From contig NC_134035.1 in NCBI RefSeq assembly GCF_964204645.1, positions 7,442,501 to 7,502,500 of the forward strand: a stretch of DNA of 60,000 bases, written 5' to 3'. Positions 1-11,152 of this stretch are shown here, one piece after another; position 1 is the stretch's first letter; each line of letters begins with the position of its first letter. This stretch comes from Tubulanus polymorphus (lineage: Eukaryota > Nemertea > Palaeonemertea > Tubulaniformes > Tubulanidae). The notes below the pieces were generated by a model that was not told the origin of the DNA, ran no database searches, and saw only the letters and a program-made list of their open reading frames with translations. A program made the position numbers and the translations under genes.

Positions 1-516
1 TTCGGCTGAGGATTTGAAGGCATTTCATGCAGAAATGCGTAGTATGTTGGAGTCGGTAAAGGGTCCTCTAGGCTCGACCGGAGCCGGAGCGCCAACCGCC
101 TTCATCTGACTCGGAAAACTCCCGTCTCAAGGATGTTCCCCTCACGGTCCCCGACCCTAAGGATGTTGATGAATATTCCTTAGAGGCAGGCCACGGCACG
201 CGTTCAGGCTCTAAGAAGCCATCGCCTCGGGTCCCGCCCGGAGGGTCCACTTCCCACCCTCTGTTGGCGTTTGACCGACCGCCCAGTCCTGCGGCCTCGA
301 TCAACACGACTTTTGACAGTTCGACACCAGCAGATAGCCCTTTCCATCTCTTATTCAAGAGGTTTTCCGCAAGCATGGCGCCACTGTGCCTAAGCCTCAT
401 AAGTCTACGGATCAGGCTGAGTGTATGGCCTCGTATGCTGCCTCCGGATGAGACTCTCATGCTCTCCGCGAGTCCTCCGCGGTGACGGCCGAGTGGACAC
501 GGATCGATAGGCACTT

Positions 517-843
517 GTGGGGTCAGGATCGGCCAACTGGTTTTGCCTACCCCCACCGGAATCGGGTCTCAAGCAGGGAAAGCTCCTTTCTCTTGCTGAG
601 CCACCGATCCCCGGTTTTAGAACATCCTATTATCATACACCCGGGTCAACTGAACGTTTGCATGGTTCGGTGGAGGCGGACGTTAGATCGATTTTTTCCT
701 CACCGTCGGTCGCGCCCGACCTTAACATTCAAATGCCTACGGCAGGGGTGACCTCTTCCTTGTCATTCCTGGAAAATATTACGCGTATCGGGAGTTTCCA
801 AGATATGGCCTTGTTGTCTCTGATAGGTAAGCTCCAGACATGA
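517..843 (+). pseudogene. Gag/RT-linker remnant of the DIRS-like element
   Basis: The last ~45 codons (LSFLENITRIGSFQDMALLS) resemble the linker that precedes RT in DIRS-like polyproteins. The frame ends four bases into the RT frame, so a frameshift separates them. Bases 1-516 upstream carry no frame I can assign and are probably decayed gag. No function is expected. Confidence 0.4.
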
Positions 844-1727
844 GCCCCAAGAGAGGTCAGGAGGTGCACATCACCCCTGTAATCGAAGAGTTGTTACAGA
901 AGGGCGCACTCCAGCCGGTACAAAACGAATCCTCTCCAGGCTGGAGCTCGCGACTGTTTACCGTGCCCAAGGCCTCCGGAGGCCTACGCATGGTAATAGA
1001 CTTGTCCCTTCTCAACAGACATCTCAGGGTGCCAAAGTTTCGCATGACCACGCCGATGCAAGTAGTTCAGGCGTTCCGTCCCGGTCAATGGGCAGCGTCG
1101 ATCGATCTGAAGGACGCATACTTCCAGGTACCGATACATCCCAAATCGCGTCGCTACCTCCGGGTCAAGTGGAAGGGTCGTCAGTATCAGTTCTCGGCAC
1201 TTCCTTTCGGTCTAAGCTCGGCACCCTGGGTGTTCACCAAGCTGGTCAAACCAGTCCAACGATATCTTCAAAAGAAAGGTGTGAAGATTTTCGTATATCT
1301 GGACGACTGGTTAATTGTGGGCAACTATCGGGACGAATGTCAGGCATCCATCGACTTAGTTCTGGACCTGGTGCGGGAATTGGGCTTCAGGATAAATCTC
1401 GAGAAGTCCCAATTACACCCGTCACAAATATTCACCTACCTGGGCATGGAGTTTGACCTTCGCAAGGGCCAGGTGTTTCCCACTCAGGCCAGGGTAGACA
1501 AACTGCGGGAAGCTGTATCCGGCCTGTCGAGCACACCTCGGTCAGCGCGGTTCTGGTCCCGAGTCCTCTGTCAAATGAGCTCCATGTCCCTGGTGATTCC
1601 GCTGGGTCGCCTTCACAGCCGGCCATTTCAACGTTTTTGGAAGGCCTGCTGGCTACGATCGACAGGAGATTGGGAGGCTCTGCTGCCGTTTCCTCCTCCG
1701 GATCTGGATCCAGAGCTAAGTTGGTGA
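840..1727 (+). pseudogene. Reverse transcriptase domain, DIRS-like
   Basis: The translation shows RT signatures in order: a GGLRMVIDLSLLN block near residue 47, SIDLKDAYFQVPIHP with the first catalytic aspartate near residue 90, QFSALPFGLSSAPWVFTK near 118, and the YLDDWLIVG active-site box near 155. After residue ~205 comes the thumb/connection region, and the frame closes at a TGA at 1725-1727 before RNase H. RNase H continues in another frame, so the polyprotein is split by at least one frameshift. In a live element this would copy RNA into DNA. Family assignment is firm; activity is unlikely. Confidence 0.85.
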
Positions 1728-1746
1728 TCGTCCCTTCGCAATCTAG

Positions 1747-2505
1747 AGGAAGGGTACTTCTCTGGCACCACTCCAAGCCCCCCTCCGGCTGTTTACCGAC
1801 GCGAGTCATGCAGGTTGGGGTGCTCATTTGGAGAATTATCAGAAGGCCAGGAGATGCTCTCATCAGGAGGGGCTTCTCCATATCAATCAGTTAGAGCTCT
1901 TAGCGGTGCGCAAAGCCCTGGGTTTCTTTCACAGGAGGTTGACAGGCAGACACGTGTGGTTAGCCACCGACAACCAGACGGTCAGGGCCTATCTTCAGAA
2001 CCAAGGAGGCACCAGATCAGTTACGCTTACCGCTCTCATGGTGGAGATTCTTATCTGATGTCAAGCTCGAGGAATTCACCTTTCCGTGGTTCACCTGGCG
2101 GGCAAGAGGAACGTCGTTGCCGATGCCCTTTCCCGTCAGGATGCGGCCATTTCTACCGAATGGTCACTTCACAGGGAAGTGGCAGTTCGAGTGGGGTCCC
2201 TGGTAGGCGTTCCGTTAATAGATCTGTTCGCCACCAGGTTCAACAAGAGGTTCCCGCTGTTTGTGTCATGTCCGATTCAAGTCTTATCAGCAGTCCTCGA
2301 AAAGATACAGCTGGCGTCCTCTTGTCTGATTGTTCTGATCGCGCCTTTCTGGCCAGCTCAGGCGTGGTTCAGTCGTCTTCTCAACCTTCTGTGCGACAAT
2401 CCCAGGTGCTTGCCGCAATTTCCATCCCTCCTGTCGCAGAGGGGTTTCCGGAGGCACCCGGCACTAAAGATGCTCAACCTTCACACCTGGCCGTTGTCGA
2501 GTGAC
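1747..2505 (+). pseudogene. RNase H and C-terminal domain of the DIRS-like element
   Basis: In the frame of 1789 the text reads LFTDASHAGWGAHLE, then INQLELLAVRKAL and WLATDNQTVRAYL, the Asp-Glu-Asp pattern of RNase H. HLAGKRNVVADALSR follows, the typical RNase H tail of DIRS and Ty3-like elements. Then come TEWSLH, PLIDLFATRFNKRFP and LIVLIAPFWPAQAWF, the conserved DIRS domain after RNase H. A TAG just upstream (1744-1746) and a TGA (2056-2058) interrupt the frame. The frame runs on to 2655, overlapping the recombinase frame, as is usual in DIRS elements. Confidence 0.75.
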
Positions 2506-2507
2506 GC

Positions 2508-3620
2508 TTGGCGAGTGCAGGCTTTTCAGTCAGGGCTTCCTCGTTCATCGCTAAATCCAAACGCCCTAGTACAGGCGGGATTTATAACTCCAAGTGGAAG
2601 ATCTATGGCGATTGGTGTAGTCAACGGTGGTTTGATCCATGCACTCCCCCTGTAGCCGCCCTTGCTGAATTCGTCCTCTTTCTTTTTGAGGTCAAAGGAC
2701 AGCAGGTGGTAACCATTAAGGGTTACCGGTCCGCTATCGGCCATACTTTCAGGGCCGCTGGTATTCCGGACCTGACTACTGATCCCCGTATTTCCCAGCT
2801 CATTGCCGGTTTCACAGTAGCCCGGCCGAAAGTGCCTCGGGAAATCCCTCCATGGGACTTGGGGGTGGTCTTGAGATTTCTCATGGCTAGTCCGTATGAA
2901 CCCCTCTCCGAAGTGAGTCTGTCCAAGCTCACTAAGAAAACAGTTTTTCTTATGTTTTTGGCTATGTCCGCTAGGAGGTCCGAAATTCATGCATTAACGA
3001 CTCGACCTGGTCATATCGTTTTCGGTCCTGGTCATCGTTTTGTTGTTCTCCGCCCTTACCTCAATTTTATCGCTAAGAATCAAAGACCAGGTGCGGTTGG
3101 TAGAGAGTGGAGGGTGGAGGCTCTAACGCATAGGGTTCAATCCGACCTTCCAGATCGGGCGCTTTGTCTGGTTCGGGCATTATTTTATTTGCGTCGAACA
3201 GCCTCACTTCGGGGAGAGAGGGATCGGTTGTTTATTATGCTGAATGAGCAGTCCTCGAAGGATGTCTCGAAGGATACTATTGGTTGGTGGGTTTCAGAAC
3301 TCATTCGTGAGGCCTCATCTTCGGTAGATGCCGAGTCTACTTGTGTTGTCAGTCATCAGGTGCGCGCGATGGCGACTTCGTGGGCAGCTTTTTCGGGCGC
3401 ATCCATTGAGGAGGTTTGTCGAGGTGCATTCTGGAATAGTCAGAATACTTTTGCTTCCTTTTATTTGAAGGATGTGTCGGGACAGTTGGGTTCTCTTTCG
3501 TCGGTGGGCCCAGCGGTCATTGCTCAGGGCGTTCAGGTTTTTCCCTCGGGGTCTGCTCACTCCAGTTCTCATCCTGTAGATATATCGGATCCGTTTGATC
3601 CAAGTCAAAATGATTATTGA
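2508..3620 (+). CDS. Tyrosine recombinase of the DIRS-like element
   Basis: This 370-codon open frame has the layout of a phage-integrase-type recombinase. An N-terminal SAM-like region (YNSKWKIYGDWC near residue 26, TIKGYRSAIGHTFRAAG near 74) precedes a catalytic domain. The tetrad is visible: Arg in SARRSEIHAL (~154), His-x-x-Arg in SHQVRAMATSWA (~283), and Tyr in TFASFYLKDVSG (~318). The enzyme would join a circular cDNA to a target without a target-site duplication. It starts inside the preceding frame. It is uninterrupted although the upstream RT is broken, so it could have decayed more slowly or simply by chance escaped mutation. Confidence 0.85.
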   Translation: MASAGFSVRASSFIAKSKRPSTGGIYNSKWKIYGDWCSQRWFDPCTPPVAALAEFVLFLFEVKGQQVVTIKGYRSAIGHTFRAAGIPDLTTDPRISQLIAGFTVARPKVPREIPPWDLGVVLRFLMASPYEPLSEVSLSKLTKKTVFLMFLAMSARRSEIHALTTRPGHIVFGPGHRFVVLRPYLNFIAKNQRPGAVGREWRVEALTHRVQSDLPDRALCLVRALFYLRRTASLRGERDRLFIMLNEQSSKDVSKDTIGWWVSELIREASSSVDAESTCVVSHQVRAMATSWAAFSGASIEEVCRGAFWNSQNTFASFYLKDVSGQLGSLSSVGPAVIAQGVQVFPSGSAHSSSHPVDISDPFDPSQNDY

Positions 3621-4060
3621 TTGTTTTGCATTATTTTGGCTGTTTTCGTTTGTTCCGCAGCTAAGACCCAGGGGGTTTTTGCTGCCGGAATATCCTGGGG
3701 AGTGTGTTTGCCGTTCCGATTTAACGGGATTCATTTTCTCTCATAACCTGTACATATGTGAGCTTAAGCTAGGATATATCTGTACATGTATATGTTTTCT
3801 GTTGCTCCGGGCGTGAGTATAGTCTGGAATCTTTGTGCTGGGAGCAGTTATATTTAACTTCGCAGGACCTTGTTGCCGAGAGCGATGGGCTAGTTCGGTA
3901 ATTTGGTTTTGGCGCAGTTTTCAGGGTGAGTAATTTCCTTCTTTGAACACGCTTTATTTGTGGTTTTAGTTTACACACATTTTTTGGGAGCCTTACCCGC
4001 CGCTTGGTGCTTGGCTAATCCTTCTAAAATGTGCCCCACATAACGTATCCTGAAGGAAAT
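3621..4060 (+). other. Non-coding 3' region of the DIRS-like element
   Basis: There is no convincing frame. A short palindromic frame, CCCCACATAA near 4033 and TTATGTGGGG near 4102, brackets the first inverted-repeat arm. Regions like this carry the terminal and internal complementary sequences of DIRS elements, but the partner end is outside the window. Confidence 0.4.
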
Positions 4061-4303
4061 ATCATAATTTTCCAGAGTAAAATTTGTATTTCTGAGGGAT
4101 ACTTATGTGGGGCTCAGGATATTCCCGCCCGTCTTCCCCGCTCGGCTCTTTGCGCTGAGTTTCGGAAGAAATTGAGTCCGGTCCACCGTATGGTACAGGG
4201 TACTCCAAAAAATGTTTAGCGGTATAGTTCCCAAACTAAGGTAACTTCTAAAATCCATGTAAGGATCCCTCAGAAATACAAATTTTACTCTGGAAAATTA
4301 TGA
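4061..4303. repeat. 40-bp inverted repeat near the DIRS-like 3' end
   Basis: Bases 4061-4100 and 4264-4303 are reverse complements over about 40 bp (ATCATAATTTTCCAGAG at the outer edge of the first arm). They enclose 163 bp. This is taken as the terminal structure of the retrotransposon. Confidence 0.7.
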
Positions 4304-4476
4304 TTTTACAGTGAATTCTAACCTAGGTTTCTCTAAAATCAGCTGCTCACTGATTATATTCAACCTGCTACAGGTATCGCTAGTAACCTTATCACTAGCA
4401 GGTACTATATTTTGATGTCGTATGACTCGTAGTCTCATCTGTATGTTTAATAATGTGTATGATGTTATGTTCACAG

Positions 4477-4707
4477 GGTCAGTGTCTCGTAAACGTGTTC
4501 GGCGATGTCGCTCATGTCGTTTACGATTTTGAACTGCAGCCGATATCCGCCGACAGTATGTCGTCTTCGTCGAAACCAAACATGTCTCCGTTACCGCTCA
4601 ACACGAAAAAACTGTCCGCCTCGCCGAAATTTCCGCCGCATCACGGTGCGCACGTCGGAGCCGTCAGTCCTCGTGATTTATCCAGACAAATCGTCGTCAA
4701 GTTATGA
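4477..4707 (+). CDS. Probable terminal exon of an upstream host gene, unknown product
   Basis: A pyrimidine-rich stretch and TTCACAG acceptor end at 4476. From 4477 one frame stays open for 76 codons to TGA at 4705-4707. It begins GQCLVNVFGDVAHVVYDFEL and then becomes Ser/Pro/Lys-rich, like a disordered tail. I do not recognise the protein. Low AT content compared with the flanks and a possible ATTAAA signal near 4750 support a real last exon. The DIRS-like element upstream would then lie in this gene's last intron. An alternative is a chance open frame. Confidence 0.45.
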   Translation, partial: GQCLVNVFGDVAHVVYDFELQPISADSMSSSSKPNMSPLPLNTKKLSASPKFPPHHGAHVGAVSPRDLSRQIVVKL

Positions 4708-7700
4708 TGAATTTTAGTTCAAGAGTTTTTGTGATTAGAATAATGTGCATTAAATGTCACTAAGGACGGGACTACTGCTATATTGGTTCCCTGAATGATT
4801 TACTGCGGTGGAACCTCGTTATAACAAAACCCGGTAGTAATGGAATTCTCGTCTCGGCCAAAATCCTGATTGATTTTTTTATGTGGTCGTGTGGTTTTTA
4901 TGAACTGTTGCGTCAAAAACTTTTCGACGCAACAAAAATTTAGCAAAAATAAATTTAGAGCAAAAATAGATATTGCAAAAGATATCTTGATTCTTTTCCC
5001 TGCATATGCACGTAATACAGGTCACTGCATACAGGTAGCTACTGCACTCAAAATACCATCAGTGTAGACCGAGAAGTGGCCTCATTTGAAAAAAGAATCG
5101 TCAAATGTGGATGCGTTAGTCATTAAATTTGTACAGTGCAATGGCTACTGGTGGAAAGAAGATGTGTCGACAACAAAAATACAGATCATCAATGATATGG
5201 ATAAGCGTTTTAGGGCTTCATTCGTCTGAATCTAGGCTGACGAAGCCCTTAAAATGTGCGATGTAATCGAACCTATGAAATGAAAAATGCGAGTATGCTA
5301 TTTACATGTTAATAAATAAAAATCAGATATGATGAGAGATATTTGTAGGTTCCTTTGTATGATGTAATAAAATTTGTTTAAAAGTTTCTTCTAATGTGCG
5401 TAGTATTATATGGGTCTACTGTACTGCATATTACAGTCAGGATGAAGAAAAAAAATTGTTATAACAATGTTATAAAGACTGGTTTTTTCATTGAATTTGT
5501 GTTAGCTTTTGTATTTGTTTTTGCATAAATATTCATGATACCAAAAAATCCGACTTGCGGTAAGCAGATCAGGGGCGTATCTAGGAAAATTGGAAGTTGA
5601 GCCCAAAAAATAAAACGCATTTCTTGGATAATCTAGATCCACCCCTTCAGAGTTGACTGTATTTAGAACAGCAATTTTAATTTGTTAAAACCTATTAACA
5701 TAGCATGTATTTACTGTTTGGTTGGTTTTAAAATAAGTTGTAAAAATGAAAATTGATATGCTCCCTAGGGTAAAGTTTACCAAAACATTGACGTATGTTT
5801 AAACATAATTGAGATTTGATGTTGAAAGATATTGTTAAGCATCATTACCCATTTAGAACATGTTGATAGTGTTTAATTGATCAAAATGTTAATTAGTCTG
5901 ACTGTGATAATGAATAATTACATGTAGATAATTTTTACTGGCCTTGTTTTAAAGGTTGTATATGTGAATGTATTTTCTAGATGTCTCATTAGTATTTAAT
6001 GCGTGCACGTGTGATATATATATATATAGTACTGACGTTAACGAGCCGAGCTCTTTACTTCGACCCATACATTTTTAAGTGCATTTTGATGGAGAAAAAT
6101 TATCATAGCTCAAGGCAGAGTTTTTGCTGTATCAGTAAATGATTACATTTGTCACAGAATTGAACTTGTAAATGGCACGATAAACCCAATAAGCCATGCA
6201 ATCTGATATAGGCAGAATTTTATATTGAAACGTATTTCTACTTCAGACTTATTCAGGATTAATCCGGCTTCATCCACCCCCTCAATCCAGTTTTACCACC
6301 CCCTTAGATCTATTGTCTGTACCCAGCCCCCACCTGCACTCTACCTGCAGACTGTGGCTGCCCTTACAAAAACTGTCCGTCAGCGATCTGGTCTCCTGTC
6401 CGAATTGAAGGAGCCAGTTTAATAAGACTGATGTTAACTTTTTTACCTGTGGGTAAATGGGGTTTAAGTTAATTAAGTCTTTGCTTACAATCAGGCCAAG
6501 TTAATATTTTCAATTGAAGATGAATTGCATTTTTACATGACCAGACATAAGCATTATATTTCACTATACATGGAACGATCAGATCGTCCAGACTTCATCC
6601 ATCAAGTGGTGATACAATGTATCTTAGAGTGGTGGGTACTAGCAACAGATTGATACCTTGCAGTTTATGATTATGAAGACCGAATTAGACTGGAAAATTT
6701 AACCAGATATATGTTGTTTAAAAAGTAAGGATCAAATACAAGGATTGGCTATATATGCGCCGGGATATACATGTATAAAATTCCACTGAAAATGTAATTC
6801 AGTTTTGTTCGACATAGCTTATTTCACCTAATCCAGAAGAAAAATAAATCCAGTTACACAGGCATAAGTTGTACTTATTTAAAGCTGATTCTATACTCAT
6901 CTTCTAGTGATGATTTGTTGAATTTTAATTCGTAACTGTGGAATTGGGTCCCGGGTACCATGTTTTAATGTAGAAAATCTAAACACATTTATTATAGATA
7001 TTGATTCCTTATTTATTTACGTGTTTATTTTTCGTAGTAAAATGACGATAACGTCAATCAATCGATGTGTAAAAATCAGAGCAAACTCTGTGTTCAAAAT
7101 TTTGGTGTGATTTTAGAGTCTGTCCAGGTGCTGAGATGTTGAAAATAAAATGTATTCTGTAGATTTCTGCTGAAAAATTGTGTTCTTTCTTCGATTGTTT
7201 TTAATTAGCTTTAACAACAACATCGTTGTCAGCTGTTATCTTCATGACATACTATATTGGACTACTCTTCAGTCGCTAAGAGGTCTTTGTTTATGTTTTG
7301 AAAAGCTATAAATCTGTAGTTTGAATACCAGACGTTGATACGTCTTCCCTGACAACTTGTTTGGGAAACGACGGCTAGGTACTAGGCTACAGTTTGACAT
7401 TAATATCTTTCGAATGATCGGATATAACGAAGTTTTTTTATTTTCTTGCGCCATCAACACCGGGTGACAAACATTGGCAATTGCAAATGTGTTAAGTTTC
7501 AAAACATTCATTTTTTCTGCCAATTGTAGCACAAAAACACTATGAGAAAACCAATGAGAAATGAGAAAACCATGCTGCAATAGCACACAGTTACACGCGA
7601 TTACGCCTGATATAAAGATCAGCACAGGGGAGCTGTTGAGAATCAAGGAATTTATTTTATATGACCTGTTCAGCTGCCTACTGGTGCGTGGTCAATCCAG

Positions 7701-7860
7701 TGGTGCCTTCGATAAGCTCTCAATGTAAATTCATTCAACGTAAGAGAGACACAATTGCGATTTTTCAGAATTGTTGATATCATTAACGCCACCGACTGTC
7801 CGCGGTGTGTAAAACCATAGGCGATCATTCAACTCACGCTTCTCATACTGTGCAGACATA
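4708..7860. other. Intergenic DNA, no gene recognised
   Basis: AT-rich DNA with short frames only, none with codon or motif support on either strand. It contains a short (TA)n run near 6015-6027. I see no RNA gene. Confidence 0.5.
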
Positions 7861-8240
7861 ATGGTGACTCTGATTCTCCTCGCATTTCTTGCCATGCTAC
7901 GCTACTATTGGCTCTTTCCTTTGGAAGAACGACGTCTTTATGTTTTATGTGTTGCTGTCCGTCTCTGTGCTGTTCTGTGTTCATTACTTCGTTCTATTTT
8001 TCAGCTTCTAATCCGTTCTATTTTTCAGCGTCTAATCCGTTATCTTTTTCAGGGCCGATTTATCTCGCGAATTTCAGTATTTTATGGAACAAAACTAATG
8101 TCCGAAAGCGTCAGCTCCTCCGCCGGTCACGTGTCGAGAACGTTAGGGACGAGTCGGCCAGGAAATCATGGTTCTACGTGCCCTCGCACAGGGAATGCAA
8201 ACCGATCGACAATGCCTCACGTCATTATCTGCCTACAGGG
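7861..8240 (+). other. Open stretch with tandem acceptor-like 24-mers, possible exon
   Basis: Two forward frames stay open across this stretch. A 24-bp unit containing TTCTATTTTTCAG is tandemly repeated near 7990-8055 and each unit looks like a splice acceptor. The GC-richer part (8095-8230) could be an exon, but the two frames cannot be separated and neither protein is recognised. It ends where a dispersed repeat starts. Confidence 0.2.
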
Positions 8241-8244
8241 TGCA

Positions 8245-8940
8245 CTGGACGTATCGGCCCCACTCCGCGCGGTTCCGCCACCGTGCGGGATTTACGCAAA
8301 GCAGCAAACACAAACATGGCCACTCTCTCAATTTTCAATGATAGAAATCGTGTGTGCATTTCAATTATTTCGGCTGTTAGGGTTTTAAGGCACAATATAA
8401 GTTGATGATGTGATATGGCGATGTTAATTAATGATAATTCCGCAGTGAAGCTAGTCACGAACGGTGCCGATTGAATGTACAGCTGCCAAAAACACTGAAA
8501 TGTGCGTAGTTGCGTAACTATTTGCAGTGAATTGCAGACGAAACATGAAGCTTTAACAGCCGTTTAAAAAAAATTATACCAATCGCAATTGTAAAATAAA
8601 AATGAGATAGAACCTAAGTTAAAATTCTGGCCATTTCTAAAATGTTATTACTAATTTTTAGTCAGTGCCGAACGTGATAGTTTTCCAACAGTAATGAGGG
8701 GTGGTAGGTAGTCATGCAATTCAAGTCATCATTTATTACACGTTTCTTCCGTGTTGTTGAAAATCTCGCGAGTCCTGGACCAAACCCCATTGAACAATGT
8801 GATCTGTATGCTGGCCACAAATGCACACAGATCACACTACACTACCCATTACAAACTCCAGTACCCACAGCTTTCATATATCCATCCAAATATTTAGAGT
8901 GTCTTTCTTCCTGGGTGACGTCAATGAATGTCAAATGACT
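8245..8940 (+). repeat. Dispersed repeat, copy A
   Basis: From CGGCCCCACTCCGCGCGGTT onward this matches, with many substitutions, the sequence at 53018-54370 in the same orientation. Shared landmarks are the CAATTATTTCGGCTGTTAGGG block, GAATTGCAGACGAA, and a distal GCTGGCCACAAATGCACACA block near 8810. No transposase frame is seen. It is an unclassified interspersed repeat. Confidence 0.75.
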
Positions 8941-10091
8941 GGATGGTATGAGTAATCTTTTTTGATTATACTACGGTATATTGGATTATTCAAGCTAACA
9001 CCCCTCCAACAAGCCCCTATGGACAGAACACTCTGGAGGACCCTCAACGGACTGCTTGCATTTGTTAAATTGACCGCCATGTTGATATCGGGACTGCGGT
9101 TCAATATAAATTGGGAACTGAGATAGCTGAAACGAAATTTGTAAGGTGATTCTGGCCATCCGAAGTAGACAATTCCGTAAATTTCACGGAAGAACTATAA
9201 ATGGGAAAACCCGGGCTAGAGAAGCGGGATATCCGATATTTCTAGCCTAATTATATACATTCATTGAAAGATCAAACTCTTTTCTCAATCCCGTAACTGT
9301 AAATATTATTATGTTCTTTTCTATGGAATAGATTTACTTGAACTTGATAATAACATCATGTAATGCGCATGTAGCTGCGCACTCGGTCTATATGTGATAG
9401 GGTTTCGTACCGTTTCGTACCGTGGCGAGTCTCGATGCCATCAGGTTCGAATACCCGCCGGGGGATAATGGGAACGACGTGACTACCCGGGCCGACCCGG
9501 TACTTTAACTCAAGTTACTACAAACCGTCACTCGATATACATCAAGACACAGATCATCATCGTGCTGGGTGATTCGATGTGTGCCCGCGTGTGAAATCTT
9601 AATATTCCACTTTATCGCCCAGTTGTTTGTTTCGAACTTTCCAGACTCTGAGCTACTTGCCGGAAACCGCTCGTTAACAAACAGCCTTTCAGTGAAACCA
9701 CTAGCACTCGTTTTGTACGTGAGAAGCACGGATCTTTGTGGGATTTAACTCAACCATCTGCCTAAGGCCCACGGCACTATTATGGCTCTAACCAATTAAC
9801 ACCACTTATTGCATTATCAATAGAAGCTTCAAATTGTACGTATTAGTTGTTCATTGCTTGGTGAGTCGTACCAGTAGCTAATCCATTATCCATATATAAA
9901 AAGGATTTGCTGGTTTAAAGACGAACAGTAAAAGAGGTTGGATTTTTTTTAGGGTCCGTTTGTATGTATACGAGTATTTCCTTCACACAGAAACGTGTTC
10001 TCGTGCGTGACGGTCGATCGTATTACGGTTAAATGTAATGAGCTGATTCGAAGTACTTCTTTCTTGCGTAGAAACTTTCTTTCAATTTGCA
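8941..10091. other. Upstream region of the large LRR gene
   Basis: No coding exon is recognised. The stretch should hold the promoter and 5' UTR of the gene starting at 10092. A clear TATA or initiator could not be assigned. Confidence 0.35.
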
Positions 10092-11036
10092 ATGAAGCAT
10101 TTTCAAAAAGCCGTTCACTCCAGAAATATGAGTTACAGATGGTCGGTATTATTGGTTACTGTTATTACTGTCGTGTTTGGCCAAAATAGGTACGACACCC
10201 ACAATCTGGAATACACAGCCCCTGCGTACTGGAATCAGTACTCATCTAGAGGAATCAAATACGAAGGTATTTCTTTCTTATGTCGCTTGGAAAATTATAA
10301 GAACAAAATCTTTCAAACTGTTTTCATGTATACAATGAATTATATGTTGTTTGAATGACAACAATTCTTGGTAAGTTGATACGGAAGCGACGGGGCCATA
10401 TTTATTGTTATATTTGAAAAATTGAATTCGAAGTATAATTATAAAAAAACAGAATAAGAAAACACATTTTCGGGGTTTATTATGAAAAAGTAAGCAACTC
10501 GTAAAGAACTTGTAAAAATTATCTTTTAACAAATACATATGTTGATTGTTCTCGGGTGGTTTAAGAATGTGAATGATAAGCCTCTCGGGGCCTATCAACA
10601 AACTTGAAACAAGAAGAATGAAAGAAAAATTTTTAAAAAGGAGTGTATATATTCGCTAAACTTCTTATTTAGGCTAGAAGGATCGATACCTTGTTTTTTC
10701 ATTTCTGCTGAGTTTATAAAGGTTGACTCGGCCGGCCAGCTATAAACCCTGTACAACTCATTTTTTCAATTATGATCAAATTAACAATAGCAGACCTTCG
10801 AAATGAACTGATATGACTTATATTACAGTTTACAAATTAGGAAAAGGTGACATTTTTTGCTTAGCCAATCATTCGTTTTGAATTGCAGGATGGACGTCTG
10901 GATTTTTTCACCCGAATCCAAACGGATATTTCAAATCGAACTACTATTCGTCGTTGGTTGATTATACTTATTCCTCATATTGTAATTGCCGTTGCAACAA
11001 GATGGGAACCGTTACAGAATGTAAAAGTCCAACGAT
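10092..11036 (+). CDS. Large ECM/receptor gene: signal peptide and LRR N-cap (exons 1-2)
   Basis: Exon 1 (10092-10266) holds two in-frame Met codons; the second (10128) gives MSYRWSVLLVTVITVVFGQ, a clean signal peptide, so the protein should enter the secretory pathway. Exon 2 (10889-11036, acceptor TTGCAG, donor after ACGAT) encodes a Tyr/Asn-rich linker and then CNCRCNKMGTVTECKSP, the Cys pattern of an LRR N-terminal cap. Exon 1 ends in phase 1 and exon 2 in phase 2, which matches the first LRR exon at 11153. The 5' UTR and any earlier exon are not visible. Start choice between 10092 and 10128 is open. Confidence 0.75.
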
Positions 11037-11152
11037 GTGGGTACCAGTGTTTTGCATGGGAAGTTAATTTAAATTCATAGGATAGGACAGGATTGTCCGA
11101 TCTCGAGAACAAAGTGTCCTCTTAATAAAACAAATGTATCATGTCCTTTCAG

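Larger units (their letters stand above)
1..4303 (+). mobile_element. DIRS-like tyrosine-recombinase retrotransposon (3' part, decayed)
   Basis: The order seen is gag/RT linker, reverse transcriptase, RNase H with a C-terminal extension, then a tyrosine recombinase, and no integrase or LTR. This is the DIRS order, in which a tyrosine recombinase inserts a circular DNA intermediate. The 5' end lies outside the window. The recombinase frame is open but the RT/RNase H part has a frame change near 1727 and stops at 1744-1746 and 2056-2058, so this copy is dead. The 3' boundary is set at the outer end of a 40-bp inverted-repeat arm and is approximate. Confidence 0.8.

Noticed and set aside
1-4303. 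LTR retrotransposon (Gypsy-like)
   Set aside because: RT/RNase H looks superficially similar, but a tyrosine recombinase follows and there is no DDE integrase or direct LTR.
4453-4476. Start codon at 4453 for the 4477-4707 frame
   Set aside because: A TTCACAG acceptor lies between it and the coding-like sequence, so an internal exon start is more likely.
9365-9490. A-box-like TAGCTGCGCACTCGG and B-box-like GGTTCGAATACC, possible tRNA-derived SINE
   Set aside because: Spacing is plausible but no cloverleaf stems pair and no tail or second copy was found.
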